DNA of 40,680 nt from Paenisporosarcina sp049671445 (GTDB lineage: Bacteria; Bacillota; Bacilli; Bacillales_A; Planococcaceae): the NCBI RefSeq assembly GCF_049671445.1, contig NZ_JBATUX010000076.1, positions 1 to 40,680 of the forward strand. The letters are read 5' to 3'. Of the stretch, positions 23,434 to 30,065 are shown one piece after another. Every line of letters starts with the position of its first letter. Positions within the stretch are counted from its first letter, which is position 1. A program made the position numbers and the translations under genes. The notes below the pieces were generated by a model. It worked only from the letters and a program-made list of their open reading frames with translations, did no database searches and was not told the origin of the DNA.

Positions 23434-24584
23434 AAAAACACGCCGTATATATTTATTCAGAGGATCAATTAGGTTACAAGTTTTCTGAAAACCATCCGTT
23501 CAACCAAAAGCGATTAGTCTTAACTACTGACTTATTAAGAAAAATGAATGCGCTTACAGACCATGATGTTGTACCGCCTCGCTTAGCAACAGATGACGAA
23601 TTATTACTTGCTCATGATGCGCGTTATATTGATATCGTGAAAAAAGCGAGTCAAGGACTTGTTACCTCGTCCCAAACTGAGAGTTTTGGGATTGGGACAG
23701 ATGATACACCGATTTTCCCAAACATGCATGAAGCAAGTGCAAGGTTAGTTGGTGGAACATTAACTGCGGTAGATTATGTAATGGAGAATAAAGCTTCACA
23801 TGCACTTAATCTAGGCGGAGGACTTCACCACGGTTTTCATGGCCGAGCATCTGGCTTTTGTGTGTACAATGATAGTTCTGTAGCCATTAAATACATACAA
23901 CACAAATATAAAGCACGTGTTCTTTATATAGATACGGATGCTCACCATGGTGATGGTGTACAGTGGAGTTTCTATGAGGACCCTGATGTGTGCACAATCT
24001 CGATTCATGAAACAGGTCGCTATTTGTTCCCTGGAACCGGAAACGTCACTGAGAGAGGCTCTGGACAAGGATATGGAACATCCTTCAACTTGCCTATCGA
24101 TGCATTTACAGAAGATGAGTCTTTTTTAGAGCTATATATGACAGCTTTTCGCGAGATTGCGGAACATTTTAAACCAGACGTCATCATTAGCCAAAATGGT
24201 GCGGATGCTCATTACCTCGATCCTCTCACTCATCTCTATGGAACGATGAAAATTTATCATGAGATTCCAAAACTAGCCCATCAGTTAGCTCATGAATATT
24301 GTGATGGGAAATGGATTGCAGTTGGTGGTGGTGGATATGATATTTGGAGAGTTGTTCCTAGAGCTTGGTCGCTTTTATGGATGGAAATGAATGATATTCC
24401 GCTGCCACAAGGTGAATTGCCAAAAGAATGGCTTGATCAATGGCAAGGAGAATCACCTGTAACGTTGATTCCGACTTGGTTAGATCCAGATAACTTATAC
24501 GAACCCATTCCACGTAAAGAAGAAATTACGGAAAAAAATAAACAAATTCTCGATAAAGCTCTTTATTCCATACGGTCCCATTAG
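23403..24584 (+). CDS. acuC: AcuC protein deacetylase (HDAC family)
   Basis: 393-aa zinc-dependent deacetylase that reactivates acetylated AcsA in B. subtilis. Class I HDAC features are clear: LGGGLHHGFHGRASGFCVYND (charge-relay histidine pair), YIDTDAHHGDGVQ (zinc-ligand Asp and His) and QNGADAHYLDPL (second zinc Asp), then a GGGGYD loop with VPRAW. The only ATG of the frame near the N-terminus lies inside acuB (31-nt overlap), with a weak GAAGG 12 nt upstream, so translation is probably coupled to acuB. Confidence 0.95.
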   Translation: MAKHAGNDNIKKHAVYIYSEDQLGYKFSENHPFNQKRLVLTTDLLRKMNALTDHDVVPPRLATDDELLLAHDARYIDIVKKASQGLVTSSQTESFGIGTDDTPIFPNMHEASARLVGGTLTAVDYVMENKASHALNLGGGLHHGFHGRASGFCVYNDSSVAIKYIQHKYKARVLYIDTDAHHGDGVQWSFYEDPDVCTISIHETGRYLFPGTGNVTERGSGQGYGTSFNLPIDAFTEDESFLELYMTAFREIAEHFKPDVIISQNGADAHYLDPLTHLYGTMKIYHEIPKLAHQLAHEYCDGKWIAVGGGGYDIWRVVPRAWSLLWMEMNDIPLPQGELPKEWLDQWQGESPVTLIPTWLDPDNLYEPIPRKEEITEKNKQILDKALYSIRSH

Positions 24585-24611
24585 GTCTGATTAAAGAAAC
24601 TTGACGAGAAT

Positions 24612-24642
24612 ACTGAAAAATTGAGTATGTCAGTTTTTCAGT
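24612..24642 (+). repeat. inverted repeat after acuC
   Basis: ACTGAAAAA pairs exactly with TTTTTCAGT around a 13-nt loop, 28 nt after the acuC stop. No T tract follows the stem, so processing or stabilisation is as likely as termination. Confidence 0.45.
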
Positions 24643-24660
24643 CCGCATTGACCGTTTTAC

Positions 24661-24697
24661 CTGCTGTTTAATAATCTTTATTTAGATTATTTTGCAG
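24661..24697. repeat. second inverted repeat after acuC
   Basis: AATAATCT (24670-24677) pairs with AGATTATT (24684-24691) around TTATTT, with outer CTGC/GCAG pairing. No T run follows. Its function is unclear. Confidence 0.45.
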
Positions 24698-24761
24698 GAG
24701 CAGTGTGGCCTGCGCAAAAGTGTGATAATTAAAATCAAACTTTCACGGAACATATCATAAA

Positions 24762-24800
24762 AAAAGGAGGAAACTACAATAGCTGTAGTTTCCTCCTTTT
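24762..24800. terminator. bidirectional terminator, acuC / ccpA
   Basis: Perfect 17-bp stem (24762-24778 with 24784-24800) around a 5-nt loop, flanked by A and T tracts, between convergent genes. Confidence 0.93.
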
Positions 24801-24802
24801 CA

Positions 24803-25801
24803 TTATTTAACTGAATCTCTCTCTTCAATACGATGAGGCAAAATAACCGTTTTTTCTTCAATCTGCTCTTTGTTCATGTATTTCGTTAACAAACGCATCG
24901 ATACCGCACCTATATCATACAAAGGCAATACGATACTTGTTAATTCAGGTCGTACCATACGAGCTAACTTAGAGTTTTCGAAACTGATGACTTCAATGTC
25001 ATGTGGAACATGTAATCCTGCATCTTGGGCACCATGTATTAATCCTATTGCTAATTCATCATTTCCAGCAAAGTAAGCTGTTGGAGGATCCTGAATATTC
25101 TTTAGTTTATTAAATGTTGCATATCCCTCATCATACGTCGCTTCGCTTTCCACTACTAATTCTTCATCAAGTGTTAAACCAGCATCTTCTAAAGCTTTTT
25201 CGTAGCCAGTAAATTTATAAGCCCGATTGATTGTTGAAGATAAAGAACCTGAAACATATGCTAATCGCTTGTGATTATTTGAAAGTAAGCGGTGGACAGC
25301 TTCATAGGCCGCTTGATAGTAATCAATGTTGACCGAAGGCATTTTCCCTGACGCATCAACAGTACCTGCTAAAACTATCGGAACCGGAGAACGTTCCATC
25401 ATCGTTAATAATTCAACAGACACATGTTCACTCATGAATACGATTCCATCAACTTGTTTACCTAGCATTGTTTCAAGAAGTTGCAATTCTTTGTCTTCAC
25501 GTTGATCGGAATTCGATAAAATAATATTATAGCGATACATCGTCGCAATATCTTCAATACCACGTACCAATTCTGCATAAAAAATATTAGAGATATCAGG
25601 AATAATTACCCCAACAGTAGTTGTTTTTTTACTAGCTAATCCTCTAGCCACTGCGTTTGGACGATATTGTAATCGTTCTATTACATCCAGTACTTTTTTG
25701 CGTGTCGCTGGCTTAACATTTGGATTGCCATTGACCACACGAGATACCGTTGCCATTGAGACATTCGCTTCACGGGCGACGTCATAAATTGTTATTGTCA
25801 T
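24803..25801 (-). CDS. ccpA: catabolite control protein A (LacI family)
   Basis: 332-aa repressor/activator that with HPr-Ser-P binds cre sites. The N-terminal helix-turn-helix (TITIYDVAREANVSMATVSRVV) and hinge with RPNAVARGLASKKTTTVGV are typical, followed by a periplasmic-binding-type core. Position beside acuABC and aroA matches B. subtilis ccpA. GGGAG lies 9 nt before the ATG. Two cre-like sites, at megL and acuA, lie in this window. Confidence 0.97.
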   Translation of the reverse strand: MTITIYDVAREANVSMATVSRVVNGNPNVKPATRKKVLDVIERLQYRPNAVARGLASKKTTTVGVIIPDISNIFYAELVRGIEDIATMYRYNIILSNSDQREDKELQLLETMLGKQVDGIVFMSEHVSVELLTMMERSPVPIVLAGTVDASGKMPSVNIDYYQAAYEAVHRLLSNNHKRLAYVSGSLSSTINRAYKFTGYEKALEDAGLTLDEELVVESEATYDEGYATFNKLKNIQDPPTAYFAGNDELAIGLIHGAQDAGLHVPHDIEVISFENSKLARMVRPELTSIVLPLYDIGAVSMRLLTKYMNKEQIEEKTVILPHRIEERDSVK

Positions 25802-25834
25802 ATGTATACACTCCCTGGGTCCTTATCTTCTATC

Positions 25835-25864
25835 ATCATATAACAGTTTTCAGTCCTTTTCCAA
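25835..25864 (-). promoter_or_regulatory. candidate promoter of ccpA
   Basis: Minus strand TTGGAA (25864-25859), 18-nt spacer, TATGAT (25840-25835); about 27 nt of leader to the start codon. Confidence 0.45.
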
Positions 25865-25884
25865 TGTTACCTCAATACAAAGAA

Positions 25885-25910
25885 AAATACCGGTTCATTA
25901 ATTGAACCGG
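25885..25910 (-). terminator. terminator of aroA
   Basis: CCGGTTCA (25890-25897) pairs perfectly with TGAACCGG (25903-25910) around TTAAT; on the minus strand ATTTTTC follows. It lies 9 nt after the aroA stop. Confidence 0.85.
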
Positions 25911-25918
25911 CATGAAAA

Positions 25919-27004
25919 TTATGCGTGAATTTCATAAGATTTCATGAACTTCTGAAGCGAGTCATAAAACTCATCAAATTGTTGTAAATTCATTTGTTGA
26001 GCAGCATCAGATAAGGCAACTGCTGGATCAGGATGTACTTCCGCCATAACACCATCTGCTCCAATTGCAATTGCTGCTTTAGCTGCAGGAAGTAATAAAT
26101 CACGACGTCCAGTAGAGTGTGTTACGTCGACAAATACTGGCAAATGCGTTTCTTGTTTTAGAATTGGTACCGCCGAAATATCAAGGGTATTACGTGTCGC
26201 TTTTTCATAAGTACGAATTCCACGTTCACATAAAATGATTTGGTCATTCCCTTGAGAAATAATGTACTCTGCAGCATGAATGAATTCTTCAATAGTTGCA
26301 GACATTCCTCGTTTTAATAGGACAGGCTTATTAATTTGTCCCGCTGCTTTCAATAATTCGAAATTTTGCATGTTTCGAGCACCAATTTGAACCACATCGA
26401 TATAGTCTAAAGCTTCTTCAAGATGATGAGGTGTCACAATTTCAGAGACAACTGCAAGATTGTATTGTTCAGAAACACGCTTTAGGATTTTTAACCCTTC
26501 AAGACCAAGTCCTTGGAAATCATAAGGTGATGTACGAGGCTTGTACGCTCCTCCTCGAATCATTCTCAATCCTTTTTGTTGGATTGCTTCTGCTACCGCT
26601 GCTACTTGATCAAATGATTCTACTGCACAAGGTCCGAATACGAATGAAGGCTTCCCTTCACCGATGCGTTCTCCGTTAATTACAACTACTGTATCTTCAG
26701 CTTTCTTTTTACGAGAAACAAGCAATGCTTTGCGGTGATCATTTTCTTGTAATTCTAAAGCTGTTTTAAAAATCTCTTTAAAAATGTGGTCAGCTGTTGA
26801 TTGTGGCAGTGGACCAGCATTATTTTCTTTGATTAAGTTCAGCATATGACGTTCGCGAAGGGGATCATATCGGTTGACACCTTGTTTTTCTTTTACTTTC
26901 CCGATTTCTTTTACAACAGTTGCACGTTCATTGATTAAACGTAGAATTTCTAAGTTTAATTCGTCTACATTTTTACGTAAGCTATCTAATTCTGGATGGC
27001 TCAT
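25919..27004 (-). CDS. aroA: bifunctional chorismate mutase / DAHP synthase
   Basis: 361-aa fusion used in Bacillus. The N-terminal chorismate mutase of AroQ type (about 1-90, LDSLRKNVDELNLEILRLIN, ERATVVKEIGKVK) is linked to a DAHP synthase (about 110-355: FVFGPCAVES, RGGAYKPRTSPYDFQG, VLLKRGMSAT, PVFVDVTHSTGRRD). The synthase condenses phosphoenolpyruvate and erythrose-4-phosphate; the mutase domain lets chorismate or prephenate feed back. The name follows Bacillus usage; in E. coli aroA is a different enzyme. RBS GAGGAG precedes the ATG by about 9 nt. Confidence 0.96.
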   Translation of the reverse strand: MSHPELDSLRKNVDELNLEILRLINERATVVKEIGKVKEKQGVNRYDPLRERHMLNLIKENNAGPLPQSTADHIFKEIFKTALELQENDHRKALLVSRKKKAEDTVVVINGERIGEGKPSFVFGPCAVESFDQVAAVAEAIQQKGLRMIRGGAYKPRTSPYDFQGLGLEGLKILKRVSEQYNLAVVSEIVTPHHLEEALDYIDVVQIGARNMQNFELLKAAGQINKPVLLKRGMSATIEEFIHAAEYIISQGNDQIILCERGIRTYEKATRNTLDISAVPILKQETHLPVFVDVTHSTGRRDLLLPAAKAAIAIGADGVMAEVHPDPAVALSDAAQQMNLQQFDEFYDSLQKFMKSYEIHA

Positions 27005-27085
27005 ACCTTCGATCTCCTCTCAAATTCATATCGTATTTACAAAGAGTTAACGTAAACAGTATGATGTATTTTTAATATAAGACTT

Positions 27086-27114
27086 ATTATAGTACGGGAA
27101 AATCAGAAAGTCAC
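27086..27114 (-). promoter_or_regulatory. sigma-A promoter of aroA
   Basis: Minus strand GTGACT (27114-27109), 17-nt spacer, TATAAT (27091-27086). The leader would be about 75 nt. The remaining intergenic DNA up to the ytxH terminator shows nothing else I recognise. Confidence 0.6.
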
Positions 27115-27260
27115 GTAATATCTTTAACACTTCAACGCGCTAAAGTATTTTAGTAGCATTTTGTTTATCTGATACGCATGTTACTCTTCCCATTGATGTC
27201 TTCGATTTTCTGCGTTTTTTATAGTTTTAAGATGTTTTCCTTAGTTCATAATTCATACAC

Positions 27261-27294
27261 AAAAAAACACCCACATATTGTATATGTGGGGTGT
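27261..27294 (-). terminator. terminator of ytxGH
   Basis: ACACCCACATA (27267-27277) pairs with TATGTGGGGTGT (27283-27294, one bulge); a run of seven T follows on the minus strand. It lies 12 nt beyond the ytxH stop. Confidence 0.85.
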
Positions 27295-27305
27295 CTTCTA
27301 TATTT

Positions 27306-27875
27306 TTATACTGTTTTTTTATCTTCTACAGCTTCTTTTAAGGCTTGAGCAGTAGATGTTGAATTTTTGTTATCTTCATTTACAACTTCTTCAATTGTGT
27401 TAGTTACCGTCTCCATGAAATCAATTGGCTCTTCACCTTCAGAAGATGCAGTACCGTCATCCATTGGTGAAGATGTTTTAGATTTAATTGATTTAACTTT
27501 ATCAACTAAAGGACCTGATTTTTCTTTTAATTGAGAAGAAAGCTGAGATGTTTTTTCTTTAGCAGTAGATGATAAGTCCACAGTTTTTTCTTTTAAGTGC
27601 GTTGCTTGCGTAGTCACATCACCACGAAGTTCAGCGCCTGATTTCGGTGCTAGGAATAAAGCAGTTGCTGCTCCAATTATTCCTCCAACTAAAGCTCCGA
27701 TTAAAAAGTCTTTTGAATTAACTTCATCGTTTGAGTTGTATAAAGGATCATACTGCTGTTGCCCATTAGAATAGTTCACTTGTTCAGGAAGGTACGATTC
27801 CGTTTGGTTAGATTTATTCGTATAAAACTCACGGTTGTACTTCGCTTCATTATAGTTAGGTTTGTATTGTGTCAT
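27306..27875 (-). CDS. ytxH: YtxH domain-containing protein
   Basis: 189-aa protein with a long hydrophilic N-terminus, a single glycine-rich hydrophobic segment (about 56-78, LIGALVGGIIGAATALFLAP), the conserved KSGAELRGDV motif, and a Lys/Ser/Glu-rich helical tail. YtxH in B. subtilis belongs to a general-stress operon; the molecular role is unknown, and a membrane association is inferred. RBS AAGGAGG precedes the ATG. It lies 12 nt after ytxG, and both share the sigma-B-like promoter upstream. It is longer than typical YtxH proteins because of an extended N-terminal Tyr/Asn-rich region. Confidence 0.85.
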   Translation of the reverse strand: MTQYKPNYNEAKYNREFYTNKSNQTESYLPEQVNYSNGQQQYDPLYNSNDEVNSKDFLIGALVGGIIGAATALFLAPKSGAELRGDVTTQATHLKEKTVDLSSTAKEKTSQLSSQLKEKSGPLVDKVKSIKSKTSSPMDDGTASSEGEEPIDFMETVTNTIEEVVNEDNKNSTSTAQALKEAVEDKKTV

Positions 27876-27887
27876 GTTATTTCCTCC

Positions 27888-28373
27888 TTATTTTTGGGGT
27901 TCTTTATATGTGTTACTTGGTTCACTTTGATAAATTGTGTAGCCATCACGCGCTTCTTCGATTGCTTTACGTTCTTTCCATTTGTCACGAATGCCAAATG
28001 CAACATTACTCCATTGCACAACTTGTGCAATTTTATCTTCATTTCTTTCAACTTCTGTTGAAATTGAAGAAGTAATACGACGAACTGACGTATTTAAGCC
28101 ATTAACTGACTCTCCTACATTTTTCACAGCATCTACTACACTGTTAAGTTTTTCAGATTTATGTTGAATATCTGAAGCCAAGCCATTTGTTTTATGCAAT
28201 AATTCCGTTGTTTCTCGCGTTACACCTTGTAACTGACCTTCCAATCCGGACATTGTTCCAGATACTTCATTTAGTGTTTTCTTTAATGAAGTTAAGGTCA
28301 TTGCTAGACTTACGCAAAGAACGAGAAATCCGATAGCCGCAACTAACGCTGCTATGTATAATATTATTTCCAT
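27888..28373 (-). CDS. ytxG: DUF948 family protein YtxG
   Basis: 161-aa protein with an N-terminal membrane segment (residues 3-27, IILYIAALVAAIGFLVLCVSLAM) and a coiled-coil-forming region with heptad-like hydrophobic spacing (LKKTLNEVSGTMSGLEGQL, LHKTNGLASDIQHKSEKLN). It corresponds to B. subtilis YtxG, the first gene of the ytxGHJ stress operon. Function unknown. RBS AAAGGAGGAG precedes the ATG. No ytxJ-like gene follows ytxH here, unlike B. subtilis. Confidence 0.88.
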   Translation of the reverse strand: MEIILYIAALVAAIGFLVLCVSLAMTLTSLKKTLNEVSGTMSGLEGQLQGVTRETTELLHKTNGLASDIQHKSEKLNSVVDAVKNVGESVNGLNTSVRRITSSISTEVERNEDKIAQVVQWSNVAFGIRDKWKERKAIEEARDGYTIYQSEPSNTYKEPQK

Positions 28374-28411
28374 TAAACAATCTCCTCCTTTTAAATGTTC
28401 ATACTACCTAT

Positions 28412-28437
28412 GTTCCCTTACACAGAGGTAAATAAAC
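28412..28437 (-). promoter_or_regulatory. sigma-B-like stress promoter of ytxGH
   Basis: Minus strand GTTTAT (28437-28432) and GGGAAC (28417-28412) with a 14-nt spacer, each one mismatch from GTTTAA and GGGWAW. In B. subtilis the ytxGHJ operon is sigma-B dependent, which agrees with this placement. Confidence 0.6.
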
Positions 28438-28490
28438 TTCTCAAGTTAATTTTATTCTACAAAAACAAATTTTCTCCTGCTAAAATAAAA

Positions 28491-28523
28491 AAAACTCTAG
28501 TTAAATTTTTTAACTAGAGTTTT
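28491..28523. terminator. terminator downstream of murC
   Basis: Perfect 15-bp stem AAAACTCTAGTTAAA with its complement (28491-28505, 28509-28523) around TTT, with T tracts on both sides. It lies about 120 nt after the murC stop. Confidence 0.9.
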
Positions 28524-28634
28524 TTTATTAAGTTCTAACTGCTGTTTAATGTTCATTTGATCTATCCGTTCCGCATGATTGGCGCAAATGGACTCTTTAG
28601 TTAGTTCTTTAATATCAATAGCATTCCTCAACAT
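28497..28634 (-). CDS. possible 45-aa small ORF after murC
   Basis: The frame begins MLRNAIDIKELTKESICANH and continues as a hydrophilic, helix-like sequence, ending inside the terminator hairpin. Base use looks codon-like, and it lies 10 nt after the murC stop on the same strand. However, no Shine-Dalgarno sequence precedes the ATG, and the reading through a terminator is awkward. I would call it at most a candidate. Confidence 0.25.
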   Translation of the reverse strand: MLRNAIDIKELTKESICANHAERIDQMNIKQQLELNKKTLVKKFN

Positions 28635-28644
28635 GAACAATTAT

Positions 28645-29940
28645 TTAAATTTTAGATTCGAAAGCTGCTTGGAATTTTTGAACATCTCCAGCACCCATGA
28701 ATAGATAAACTGCATTTTCATGTTTAAGTAATACGTCAATTTCTTCTGTCTTAAGAATGACACAATCATCAATCAAATCACTTAAATCTTGTATCGTTAA
28801 CTCGCCAGCATTTTCTCGAGCTGACCCAAAAATATCACATAAGTAGACGAAATCGGCACCTTCTAAACTCTCAGCAAAATCACTTAAAAATGTTCTTGTG
28901 CGAGAAAATGTATGTGGTTGGAAAATCGCTATAATCTCACGATTTGGATATTTTTGTCGAGTAGATTGAATCGTTGCTTTTATTTCAGTTGGGTGATGAG
29001 CATAGTCATCTATTAGTATTCTGTCACCTTTTTTACTTTCAGTAAAACGACGTTTTACCCCATTGAATGAAAGTAATTGCTGTTGAATCACATCAGCTGG
29101 AATACCTTCGTAATTACACAACGAAATAACCGCCAGTGCATTTAACACAGCGTGATCTCCAAAAAACGGAATTTCAAACGTACGATAAAACTCATTGCGA
29201 ATAAAGACATCAAATGTTGAACCTGACGTTGTTTTCATTAGATTTCGAGCTTCAAAGTCATTGTTAGATCCAAATCCGTAAAACACAACCGGTACATTTG
29301 CTCGGATTTTTTGTAGATGCTCATCATCACCGCATGCAATAATCGCTTTATTAACTTGTAAAGCCATAGATTGGAATGCACTAACTACATCCTCGATACC
29401 AGTAAAGTAATCTGGATGATCAAAATCGATATTCGTCATGATCATATAATCAGGGTGATAAGCTAAAAAGTGACGACGGTATTCACAAGCTTCAAAAGCA
29501 AAGAACTCGGCTTGAGATTCTCCGTGACCAGTTCCATCTCCTATTAAATATGATGTTGGTGCATAGCCACTCAAAACATGCGACATTAACCCTGTGGTTG
29601 ATGTTTTACCGTGGGAGCCTGTAATTCCAATAGAGGTATACTGATTCATTAAATTACCTAAAAAGATATGATAACGAATTACTTCTACACCTATTTCATT
29701 GGCACGAATTAACTCTTCATGATCATCTTTAAACGCATTACCTGCTATTACGGTCATGCCTTCTTGAATATTGCTTGCATTAAACGTGGAAATTTTGATG
29801 CCTCGTTTACGTAATGGATCTTCAGTAAAGAAATGCTTATCTATGTCAGAGCCTTGAACTTGATTTCCTGCATCGTGCAAAATCTGTGCAAGTGAACTCA
29901 TGCCAGACCCTTTTATTCCTGTAAAATGAAACACTGTCAT
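28645..29940 (-). CDS. murC: UDP-N-acetylmuramate--L-alanine ligase
   Basis: 431-aa cytoplasmic ligase that adds L-alanine to UDP-MurNAc, the first peptide step of cell-wall precursor synthesis. Motifs: FHFTGIKGSGMSSLAQ at the N-terminus (nucleotide-sugar Rossmann), GITGSHGKTSTT near residue 108 (ATP P-loop), and DDYAHHPTEIKAT. The ATG at 29940 follows AGGAGGT by 8 nt; an in-frame extension to 29970 includes the RBS. It is transcribed after sftA, as in B. subtilis. Confidence 0.97.
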   Translation of the reverse strand: MTVFHFTGIKGSGMSSLAQILHDAGNQVQGSDIDKHFFTEDPLRKRGIKISTFNASNIQEGMTVIAGNAFKDDHEELIRANEIGVEVIRYHIFLGNLMNQYTSIGITGSHGKTSTTGLMSHVLSGYAPTSYLIGDGTGHGESQAEFFAFEACEYRRHFLAYHPDYMIMTNIDFDHPDYFTGIEDVVSAFQSMALQVNKAIIACGDDEHLQKIRANVPVVFYGFGSNNDFEARNLMKTTSGSTFDVFIRNEFYRTFEIPFFGDHAVLNALAVISLCNYEGIPADVIQQQLLSFNGVKRRFTESKKGDRILIDDYAHHPTEIKATIQSTRQKYPNREIIAIFQPHTFSRTRTFLSDFAESLEGADFVYLCDIFGSARENAGELTIQDLSDLIDDCVILKTEEIDVLLKHENAVYLFMGAGDVQKFQAAFESKI

Positions 29941-30065
29941 TTGATTATACCTCCTGGGAAAGGTGCCCATACTTTGTTTACATTATTCTCTTACCCTATT
30001 ATATCATCAATTAATCTCGACTCGAATTGAACAATTGTTCCCACAATTATTTTGTAGTCAAATCA

